Of a stretch of DNA of 64,000 bases, positions 46,204 to 58,200 are shown piece after piece. The first letter of the stretch is position 1. Each line of letters begins with the position of its first letter. The position numbers and the translations under genes were made by a program. The notes under the pieces are model-generated. The model worked only from the letters and a program-made list of their open reading frames with translations, ran no database searches and was not told where the DNA came from. Origin of the DNA: Girardinichthys multiradiatus (lineage: Eukaryota > Chordata > Actinopteri > Cyprinodontiformes > Goodeidae); the NCBI RefSeq assembly GCF_021462225.1, contig NC_061795.1:5983501-6047500 (forward strand), written 5' to 3'.

Positions 46204-49200
46204 GTAAGTCAGTAAACACATCAGGGCAAGAATGACTTGTTTATTTACATATTCAGGACAAGGGACACTCCTTTAAACACAACATGTGCACATTTTGGAC
46301 ATGTGTCCTAACTGACCCATTAGAGACCTTAATGGCTCTCCTAGGTTGATTGTTCTGACTACAATTTAGAAGCCTGTTAGTTCCAATGAGATGAATGTCT
46401 TTAAGAAAAATTATTTTTTTTGCCTCATACTTAAGCATTTAGGATGGCTTGATCTGTTTATGTATTTTCAACGATAAAGTAAGAAATCTTTTAATAGGGT
46501 GCTTAGGCTGAGTGCATCACCATCACTGTCACAGAAAACAATTGTCTGTCTTTTCTTTTGGAGGCTTGCAGGCCATTGAAACGAGTGACAGTAAGGTTGG
46601 CGCTTTAAGAGGGAGGCCTAATATATATGCAAGAGCATTATTCTTGAGTCCACATAAATGTACCTGTTGTTGTGCAGGAGAGCAGCTGTTCACTGGATTC
46701 CCAGGACAAGCTAAAATAAACACATGTCTAAATTGTGTCATACAATGTGCAAGGCTTGGGGACAGTGAAGCTCCTTATTCAGTGAGGCCTAGTTTTGAAT
46801 AAGCTCCTTGGCAACTTGTAATATACTGTGTTCAACGGACCTATTAGGAAAAGGACCCCTCACTTTCAGTCAAAAAAGTGATTTAAGACCCCTAATGACT
46901 TTTAGTCATACATAAGTAATTTAAAGGCAATTTATAGCCCCTATACACAATTATATACCAATGCATACTCCAGTGCACACTGCAATATTTTCCCTGTTAT
47001 ATTACATTTCAATCAAAGTTAGTTGATCATATAATGCCAATTGGCAAAACAATTCCCAATCTAAAGAAGCCCACTTTCAAGCATCTGGCGACAGTGGATG
47101 GCTGATTGCATCGCTTCTTAAAGCAGTCCCTCACCATGATCAAGCATGTGTTGACAGTGGAAAGGAACAACTCCCCCTGCTGGAAGACTGCTTTAAGCAA
47201 ACACTCCTGGTGTCTTTGTGCTGTCTCTGCAGGCTTGGCTGTTGTGTTTTTAACATTGCAAAGCCGTGCTCCAACTTTCAACTGCTATTGAAGTGTTCAT
47301 ATACACTGCTCTAAAAATTAAAGGAACACTTTTTAATCAGAATATATTATAAAGTCAGTTTAACTTCTGGAATATTGATCTGGTTAGTTCGGTAATAGAG
47401 GGGGTTGTTAATCAGTGTCAACTGTTTTGGAGTTAATGAAATTAACAACAGCTGCACTAAAGAGGCAACAATGACCCCAAAAACAGGAATGGTTTTGGAG
47501 GTGGAGGCCACAAATATTTGTTCTTTATTTTCTTAGACTGCTATTCAGTAGTTTTGCATTTGACCAGGGTCAATGTCACTACTGGTAGCATGAGAAGATA
47601 CCCTTGCACAGGCAGTCCAACTCCACCAGGTTGACTCTTTAATATCTGCCATTGCCTGAAGGTTTGCTGTGTCTCTCAGCACAGTCTCAAACCCATGGAG
47701 GAGATTCCAGGAGACAGGTAGCTACTGTAGGACAGCTGAACAGGGCTGTCGGAGTTCCTGAACCCATCAGTAGGACTGGTATCTGCTCCTTTGTGCAAGG
47801 AGGAGCCGGATGAGTACTATCAGAGCCCTACAAAGTGACCTTCTGCGGCCACTGACAAGAATGTCTCTGACCAAATCATTAGAAACAGACTCCATGAGGG
47901 TAACCTGAATGCCCAATGTCCTCTAGTAGGCCCTGTACTCACTGCCCAGCATTGTGGAGCTTGACTGACATTTACAAGAGAACACCGGAATTGGCAGATT
48001 TGGCACTGGCGCCCTGTTCTTTCTACAGATAAGAGCAGGTTAACCCTGAGCTCATGCCAGACATGAAAATCTTTGGACGAGCTACGGTGAACGTTATGCT
48101 GCCTTCAACACTGCTCAGCATGATGGATTTGGTGAGGGATCCGAGTTGGTCTGGGGAGTCATATCCATGGAGGGACGCACAGACTTATACAGTATAAATG
48201 ATGGCAGCCTGACTGCCATTAGGTATCTCGGTGAATTCCATAGACTCATTGTTAGACCCTTCACCGATGCAGTTGGTACTGAGTTCCTGGTGGTGCATGA
48301 TAATGTCCGGCCTTAGGTGGCAAGTGTATGCAGGCAGTTCCTGGTAGATGAAGGAATTGATACCAGTGACTGGCCTCCACGTTCCACTAACTTAATCCAA
48401 TGGAACATCTCTGGGACATCTTGTTTAGGTCCATCTGATGCCACGAGGGTGCACCTCAGACTGTCCAGGAGCTCAGTGATCCAGCACGATTTTTTTTCCA
48501 GTTGAGATTTAATGTGTTTTCAAAGGTTCCTATAATTTTTTGAGCAGTGAATTTATATATGTATAATCATTATTTAAAACTGATAACATGACAATCTTTT
48601 GGCTATAAAATTTTACAGATAATTTATACTATTACAATATCAGACCATGGTGTCTGAACCACTTGATGGATCCCCTGAATCAGATGGTTGCTCAATCAAT
48701 AAATGGTCAATGCCCTGGATGTTCTGAAAGAGAAAAAAACACTACAAAGATCCCATCTAACTGCTTTTTCATTTTATGTTCTGCAGTGCCGCGATGGGCA
48801 ATCTACACCATCTTTGGAGCTGGTGGCCTAATTATCCTGCTTTGTTGCTTTTGTATCTGCATTAAATGCTGCTGCAAAAGAAAGAGGAGACAGAAAAAGG
48901 ATCAGCAGATTATTTTGAAGGGGTTAGACGGGAGAACAGCCACAGCTCTGGTAAGAAAGAGTTAATAGAGTTCATGTGGAAATCTGACATTCACGTATTT
49001 GGGATAAATGACATCAAATATGGGGTTTAATAACATATTTGAATATCACCAGGTTGAGATGAGTTTGAACAGTTTCAGTAAATACTAAATCTAGAAGTTG
49101 TTCAAAACTTTAAACTTGATTTGGCTTTTCTAATCCACATGTGGCTACCGTTATAATTACAGGTTCAAATATACTTACACACATACATAAACTACATTTA

Positions 49201-52200
49201 AACTGTTTTCCTAGCACATTTTATGGTGTCATGGGCAAAAGGAAGGGCAAGAAAAGTCAGAAACATTTTCATATTGCCTTGCAAAGTTATCATTCCTCTT
49301 TAAAATTGTAATATTCTATCATATTACAACTACAAACTTCAGTATACTTCATGGGATTTAATTTGATAGACCAACACAAAGTAGTGGCTAATCGTGCAGA
49401 TTAAGAGAAAGTTTATAGTTTTTTATGTATTCAGCCTGTCATAATGTGCTGGCTTATTGGACCAACGTGCAGATCAGACCATGGGAGCCACATGGTGAGT
49501 TGCAGTGCTCTAATAATACTAAAGCTGGAAACTTACAGGCAATGACAGGACACGGAAACACAGGTGGGTATACAGACATGGAGCAGGTAGTACACAGGAG
49601 GATCCAGTGGTGAGCACTGAAAACCACAGAGTATAAATATGGAGGCAAGGTGGAGAATAGACAAATGAACCAGAATAGCTAATCAGATGGAATGTGAAGC
49701 AGCTGGTGGCTGGAAAATGCAGAGCAACTTCAGAAGGGAGACTAATTAAGACAAAGGAGCAGAGAACTCCAGGTAAGTAGTATTAAAATCTAAATACAAG
49801 AATAATCTAATCTAATAAAAATAACAGTAACTAAGCAGATAAGGGCAGAGAAATAGACAAGAATCTCAAAACACAAACACCTAACACAGCAAGATCATGA
49901 CACAGTCCCCTGAGTCAATGCTTTGCAGAATCACCATTTGCTGCAATCACAGCTGCAAGACCTTTGGGGTATGTTTCTACCAACTTTACTCACCTAGAGG
50001 CTGAAATTCTTGCCCATTCTTCTTTGCAAAAAAGATTATCAATAATAGTTAAGGCTGGACTTTGGCTGGACCATTCTAACACATGCATATTCTTTAAGAT
50101 AAACCCTTCAGTTGGAAATCTGTCCACGTTTAGGGTTTTCGTCCAGCTGGAAGGTAAACCTCTTAGCCTTTCTTTCAGCATTGCCCTGTGTTTATCCTCA
50201 TCCATCCTCCCATCAACTCTTTCAGCTTTTCCTGTCGCTGCTGAAGGAAAGCGTGCCAACAGCACGATGCTGGAACCACCATGTCTCACTATAGGGATGG
50301 TGTTTTCAGGGTAATCTGCCCTGTCAGTTTTGCTCTACACATAGGACCGTGTATACATGCCCACTACATGTTTTTATGGCAAACGTTAAGCAAGTAGCTT
50401 TCTTCTAGCCATTAATGATAGTTGTCCTGTCAACACACTTCTTCACTTTAACTGTGGATTTCTGCCAATATAACTACGGGCCTTTTGACTGCTTTTCTGA
50501 TGCCTTCTTTGCCCAAGCTGACAGTTTAAGTGCCATGTCTTGGAAGGTTTGCAGCTGTGCCATACTCTTCTTGTTTGATGATTGTTAGATGATGGATTGA
50601 ATAGTGCTCTGTAAGAGGTTCAGAATTTGGGATATTGCTTTAGAATTCTATTCTAGTAATGGAACTAATGGCTTTTTGAAGGGAAAAGAATCTTCAGGAT
50701 CCGTTCGCTTCAAAGAGCCATTCTAAAGAGCCATTGAAATGATCTTTTGAAAATGTACATATTTTGAAGAACAATTAGTTTTACCCTTAACATAAAGTCA
50801 TATCCAATAAATTAGAATATGCAATGGCTCATTAGTTAGATTAAAACTACATTTCTAAACTAACCACCTATAGGGAGGTACTTTTTAATTAAGCCCACAT
50901 TTCTGTGTTACAAAATGCTTTTTTATCAGTCTGATGTAATATTCTAATCCTAAATGTCATATTTTCATTAGCTGAAGTAAAAAATAATCATAATTAACAG
51001 AAATACAGGCTGTAAAACATCAGTCTATCTGTAAATAGTCTTTATAATGTGTTTTACCAACTGAATTGAGTTAGTGAAATAAATGAACTTTTAAAATTCA
51101 AATCTATTGAATATTAATGTTGTGTTAAATATATTCATTTTTGGGAAACCTGACTTGTGTGGGTGAAATTTAGAATTAGAACTAAATCTGTATTTAAGTA
51201 ATCTTAATATATTTATCTAAAAAGCACAAAATAAAACCACAGTATGTTCATGCAAAAGATTTTTATTAAATCAAGTATAAAATATCAAAACATAAATATC
51301 AAATAACAATGTAGTCCTTTACTAAAAGTGTTGTGTGCATTAATAGCATTTTAATGCAACATGTAATATAGAAACAAAATAAAGAAAGCAAAATAAAACA
51401 AAATAGAAGAAAAACGTCCACTTGAGTTGCTTTGGCAGAAATAAAAATCACCAACTGCAGCATTAAATATAACTATGAGGGCAACACACTAACGGCAAAC
51501 AACACTTAACCAAATAAAGTGTGCAAACTTTTTTTGCGCCAGTTGTTGTTTCATCTTTGAGCAACAAGCACACTGTGACTGTTCTTCTTTATCCCACTGC
51601 GTGTGTCGCCATAGCAGCCAGGTCTCACACAGCGCCTGGCACCCTGCAGCCATGACAGGTGACGGAAAAAAACAGTGAGCAATGAGCACGTCTGCTGTAT
51701 GCTCATACCTCTCTCCCTTTTGGTTTTCTTATTTAATTGCCTTAGTAATATTACATAATTTGAAATTAAATTATATTTAAAAAGTAGCATTAAAAGAAAC
51801 CAAAGTAGTAAAAAACAAAGGATGGCTCTCACTAACTAAGACCCGAGTCCTATTGCTCAAGGTAAGGAGCCGTTCAAAAAATTGATTCGTTAGTGAACGT
51901 CACATCACTGTTCTCTACAACTTTCTTCCTGACTTGTCTGCTGTGTTCTTTTATGTGCCCTTCAAGTGTCTTTATGATGCTGTTTTTTGACCGATGTTCT
52001 CCACCAAACCTTTGAAGTCTTTACAGTTGCATTCATAGTGAGATGAAATTACGCCCAGGTGGACTCATTTTTCTCTTCTATTTGTGAATAAAAAACCTTT
52101 TCCTTCCACTTAAGTTATGTACTACATTGTGTTGGTCAAACACATTAAATCACAGCAAATACGAAGGAATTATTGATTGTAATTACAATATAAAATAGTT

Positions 52201-55200
52201 TATAAATACTTTTGCAAGGAACATTATGGCACAGAAAAATGTGTAGTCAAGATGTGAGCTGCAAATAGCCATTTAACCAAAGATTAGTAGGGGTGTGTTT
52301 AGATATTGGTGGACTAATTGGTGGACTAATTTTGACCCTCTGATTTGCTTTCTGTGTGGTTTAAAGAAAATCCACCATAAATTAAAACTGAAACACCTAG
52401 CTTCTTGCTTATAAGATTCATTAAAGTTGTTGATTACAACAGTTTAAATAAGTAATTTAAATCCTGAAATAATTTCATTCATGCCCATGATGAGTTTATG
52501 TAAACATCCCTTGTTCTTAAAGCTTTACATTATCACACAAATAATTAACTGTATCTCTTAAAGAGCAGTATACAGTATGAGAGAGCAGGCAGTATGAGGC
52601 CTCAGCCAATCACCCAACAGGTATAGAAAAGCACTTGATTGCTTTTTCAATTCTTAAATACCTGTCAACTTGCGGTGGTGGTAGAAAGGACCCATAAGCA
52701 CACAACCAAAAGTAAGTCTGGCAGAGTTTAAGGGAAAGTGGTAAGAAAAGTTATCTGAGACTGACTGAAAGAAGTGGCTAAACAAACAACAGGAAGCACA
52801 GACCAGGAACACAAAATAAAAAGCAAAATTAACAAGCACAAAAAATCACAAAAACAGAAAAACTAGCACAAAACCTCAAAAATACAAAACCAAGCCCAAC
52901 ACATGATGGACCTAAAGAACAAACACGGTACACAAAACTCAACCCCACCTGAGGCATAGCTTCTAGGCATTCCAAAAAATATAAAAAATATAACTAAGAA
53001 AACTAAAATTAAATCCAAAATCCAACGGGAGGAGAAGTTCCCAAAAGGAGAGAACAAAACAAATCACTTGAGAAAGATGATCTGTAGGCCATCAAGACAA
53101 GTAAGTAGTCATGAGGGTGGTTTGAAGGCCCCAGAGACCAGCAATGGGGCTCTGGAGGCTGCAGGATATGGCAAAAGAGCACTGGAGGGTAGTCAGTAGA
53201 TAATAAGCAAAGGAACATTTACCTCCAGTTGAGGTTTGACCTCGACACCCCTTAGGGACCAGAGAAGCAATCACTTACTTGTAAACCCAGGTATCTCCAA
53301 CACCCTCGGCAGGAACATAAACGTGCAGAAGTAGCTAATCGTCAGCTCCTTTGGCAAGATCTCAGCTAGAGGTGTTTCATCCAATTCCCTGTTTGGAGAT
53401 AGACCACCTTGACATCTACAAAAGGAGCAAAGGTGAAGCAGAACATGCCAATGGCTGACCAACCTGGATCGACTTAACGGACCCTCCAAGACTAAAGAAG
53501 GGGGATGAGGAACGTGACAGCGATGGTGAGCCTTAACCTTTACGAGAGCTGTGAAGCTCTGGGGAAGAGTGGGTGAACACCACATTTACTGGGCTTCCTT
53601 TCCAGTCCTAAACCCTAGAAAGATGTCTTCCTCCAATTCGCTATAACCATCAAGGGAGACAGCAAGATGTCTACATTCTGGATGTGGTCCTTTTTGCCCC
53701 CTGCTTTATCTCCTTGACGTGGCCTTCATTGCTGCCCTGGGTCGAGGACGAGGTAAATTAACCCTCACTGGGAGGAGAAAGGTTTAACATTCATGTGAAA
53801 CAACCACCAGATACCTGAGCAGTTTAAGTTTTTTTATGAAATGAGAAAAATTAATATTTTGTCAGGGGATTCTGCTTAGCTGATCAGGTTCTCTAGAACA
53901 TCTTGGTGGAAGAGAAACCAGGCTAAAGATTCCAGTAATGGCTTAATTATTAAGCCATTACTGGAATCTTTATTATAAAATTCTCACATCTATTAAGCCT
54001 TTATAGATGTGAGAATTTTATAATAATTTTCCAACTTCACTGCAGGAAGAGGCTGAATTGTGAAGGTTGGTGACTTATTCCAGTTGGAGGAGTTTTCTGG
54101 AACCTGATCACCATGAGTTCTTCACTGACTGACAAACAGCTTCACCCTCCAATTTTCTGCTTCAACAAATAGAGCTGCCTTAGCAATGTCAAAAGCAAAA
54201 AAGTGTATTGTCCCTTTTTAAAATCAAGATGTTCCCTTGTAAATAAACACAGATCAATATAAAATAAATGAAAACAACAGTATATTTTCTGATATATATT
54301 GTACTCTAAAACAAGCTTTATGAATAAATAACAGTTAAAAAGGAATTAGACATTAGATGTAACAAGTGCTGGATGTTTATAGCAGGATATGATCAATTCT
54401 AATAAGATATAAACAAAGATTATCAATGAGGACACACTCAGAGTTAGTTAGCCTCTATTTTCAGTATGTTTGGTGTAATAGACAGTCTGTCAACTGTGCA
54501 TGTTGAGGTACAATCAGGGGGATACTAAACAACTGAGGGAGAGTCTGAGAAACAAACTTGTCAACTTGAGAAAAATGTCAACTAAACACAGAATAAACTC
54601 GTGGATCACAGGGTTAGACTGAAAATAAGAGTCTAAACCAGGGACAAGTCTTCTGGGGAGCTACTATCCTGCACCTGAATCAGATGAATGCCTCATTAGC
54701 AAGCCTCTGCACAGCAAAATGTGTCCAATGCTGATGAGGGAATTCAGTCAATTGATTCAGGTGTGTCAGAGCAGGGGTGCAAAAAGTTGCAGAATAGTAG
54801 CTCTTGAGGACTGGACTCGGGCACCCCTGGTCTAAAGTAAAATACACAGAGAAGAGAACACAAGAAATACCTAAGGAACTCAACACAACGGAATAAACCA
54901 ACATGGAAAGATCTTAATGACAAGAGTAAACACCTCTAAATGATCAAAATACCAACACATGTGAGGATCAAAAATTACACCTATGCATCACAACCCTATT
55001 GTCCTTAAGAAACCACAAAAATACTTAAAACATCATAAATTATCATACGAATTCTTTGAGATATGTCAAAAAATGAAATACTCTGAGGCAGTACTTCATT
55101 TGAATATCAGATGTTTGATATACAGGTCCTTCTCAAAATATTAGCATATTGTGATAAAGTTCATTATTTTCCATAATGTCATGATGGAAATTTAACATTC

Positions 55201-58200
55201 ATATATTTTAGATTCATTGCACACTAACTGAAATATTTCAGGTCTTTTATTGTCTTAATACGGATGATTTTGGCATACAGCTCATGAAAACCCAAAATTC
55301 CTATCTCACAAAATTAGCAAATTTCATCCGACCAATAAAAAAAAAGTGTTTTTAATACAAAAAACGCCAACCTTCAAATAATCATGTACAGTTATGCACT
55401 CAATACTTGGTCGGGAATCCTTTTGCAGAAATGACTGCTTCAATGCAGCGTGGCATGGAGGCAATCAGCCTGTGGCACTGCTGAGGTCTTATGGAGGCCC
55501 AGGATGCTTCGATAGCGGCCTTTAGCTCATCCAGAGTGTTGGGTCTTGAGTCTCTCAACGTTCTCTTCACAATATCCCACAGATTTTCTATGGGGTTCAG
55601 GTCAGGAGAGTTGGCAGGCCAATTGAGCACAGTGATACCATGGTCAGTAAACCATTTACCAGTGGTTTTGGCACTGTGAGCAGGTGCCAGGTCGTGCTGA
55701 AAAATGAAATCTTCATCTCCATAAAGCTTTTCAGCAGATGGAAGCATGAAGTGCTCCAAAATCTCCTGATAGCTAGCTGCATTGACCCTGCCCTTGATAA
55801 AACACAGTGGACCAACACCAGCAGCTGACACGGCACCCCAGACCATCACTGATTGTGGGTACTTGACACTGGACTTCTGGCATTTTGGCATTTCCTTCTC
55901 CCCAGTCTTCCTCCAGACTCTGGCACCTTGATTTCCGAATGACATGCAGAATTTGCTTTCATCCGAAAAAAGTACTTTGGACCACTGAGCAACAGTCCAG
56001 TGCTGCTTCTCTGTAGCCCAGGTCAGGCGCTTCTGCCGCTGTTTCCGGTTCAAAAGTGGCTTGACCTGGTGAATGCGGCACCTGTAGCCCATTTCCTGCA
56101 CACGCCTGTGCACGGTGGCTCTGGATGTTTCTACTCCAGACTCAGTCCACTGCTTCCGCAGGTCCCCCAAGGTCTGGAATCGGCCCTTCTCCACAATCTT
56201 CCTCAGGGTCCAGTCACCTCTTCTCGTTGTGCGGCGTTTTCTGCCACACTTTTTCCTTCCCACAGACTTCCCACTGAAGTGCCTTGATACAGCACTCTGG
56301 GAACAGCCTATTCGTTCAGAAATTTCTTTCTGTGTCTTACCCTCTTGCTTGAGGGTGTCAATAGTGGCCTTCTGGACAGCAGTCAGGTCGGCAGTCTTAC
56401 CCATGATTGGGGTTTTGAGTGATGAACCAGGCTGGGAGTTTTAAAGGCCTCAGGAATCTTTTGCAGGTGTTTAGAGTTAACTCGTTGATTCAGATGATTA
56501 GGTTCATAGCTCGTTTAGAGACCCTTTTAATGATATGCTAATTTTGTGAGATAGGAATTTTGGGTTTTCATGAGCTGTATGCCACAATCATCCGTATTAA
56601 GACAATAAAAGACTTGAAATATTTCAGTTAGTGTGCAATGAATCTAAAATATATGAATGTTAAATTTTCATTATGGAAAATAATGAACTTTATCACAATA
56701 TGCTAATATTTTGAGAAGGACCTGTAGATTGCACCCTAATAACTCATGTCCTTAAATTTTCAATAAAACAGCACATGTATGAGTTATTCTAATCTCTGAT
56801 CACCTCATGCACCACTCAGCACTCTGTTCTCTCAGCACCACGTGCTTGTCAAATTTCATCTCTGCCAGCACACAGCTTAATAGAACCAGATAAGCTCTAC
56901 CAGGGGTGTGGTACAACTATCTTGACTTCATCATTTCCACGCCCCAAGAAGCTCACCTCTGGTCCTAAGTGTCCAAGACTAATGGTTAGAGATCTCATGA
57001 CTACAAAAACAACGACCAACCTTTTAAACCAGGTGTTTGCGATAACCTTATGGTTGAACAAGATGTTAATTAGTGACAGCCCTGAATGGGAATTGAAGTC
57101 CCGCAAAGTTAGATCAGAGTGCAAAGATTATTCCCACTAATAAAGCAAGCAAACTCAAACATTGAGTAGGTGAGATGGGGGTCATTAATAAACTTGCCAA
57201 TATCTGCAGTCTTGATTGCAGACTGTAATGGAGTCCAAAACTTCTTCGCAGAACACTTTGGTAGAACATGACTCTTTCTCTCCACTCAATAGCTATATAA
57301 TCCATGCCCTTCATAAAGTCATTGAGTATACCTGTTATATTCTGTTGACATCACCTTAGCTGGTATTCTTACTGTGCTCCACTAATAGGTTCAGCCAGAC
57401 ATGGGGGATGTTGACTACGGTTCAACCAAACAGTATAGAGGAAAGCTTCTCTACTCGTTGGGGTACAATGCCACTCTGTCTGAGGTACGCTCTGTGAACT
57501 GCTGGGATAAAATAACATTGCATATACACTAAGAGATATATACACTTTATCATTTAATGGTTTTCTTCATGTTTATTACCACTTATATTGTACGTAGATT
57601 CTCATTGAAGACCTCAAAACATTCAGAGTTCATTCATAGTTTTGTTGCCTTTGGTGAGAATCTACAATGTAAGTAGTCATGAAAGTAAAGAGACCCATTA
57701 AGTGAGAAAGTGTAACTAAGACCTTTGACCGGTAGTGTAGATAGAATGAGAGAGATAGAGATGATGATGTAAAAACTAACATAAGTTTATCATAGAAAAA
57801 ATATAACTCATGAAGTGTATTAAATAAGTACATTTATAATTAGGACATGTATTTTCTGCTCTTAGAACTGTCCTTAACAGTCATTTTGGCAATGGGCTGT
57901 CCTGTAAGCATCTCTGTTACCATCATTGCTGGCTTGTACTGTTCTCTAAGTACACCTAGAGTATTTGTTTTATATGACCCATATAGAAGTGATAAAAGTC
58001 AGCTCAGTTATGCTCTGTTTTGTTTTACAGCTTACAGTGGGGATCAAACAAGCTGTCAATTTGAAAGCAATGGACTTGGGAGGAAGCTCTGATCCATATG
58101 TCAAAGTCTACATCCTCCCGGAAAAGTTCAAGGTTTTTGAGACTAAAGTCTTCAAAAACACACTGAACCCCTTCTTCAATGAGCAGTTCACCTTTCAGGT

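Larger units (their letters stand above)
49261..52228 (-). mobile_element. Tc1-like transposon, family B, broken by two insertions
   Basis: The left part (49261-49436) has CCTTGCAAAGTTATCATTCC and ACAACTACAAACTTCAGTAT; the right end has the complement (ATACTTTTGCAAGGAAC). Between them the blocks follow Tc1 order on the minus strand, interrupted at 49437-49902 by a solo LTR and at 50654-51910 by a hAT-type element. Removing both would restore an element of about 1.2 kb. Confidence 0.75.

Noticed and set aside
53924..54026. A microRNA precursor
   Set aside because: The arms are perfect and one loop is a single base, unlike ordinary microRNA hairpins; no small-RNA evidence is available, so only the palindromes are reported.
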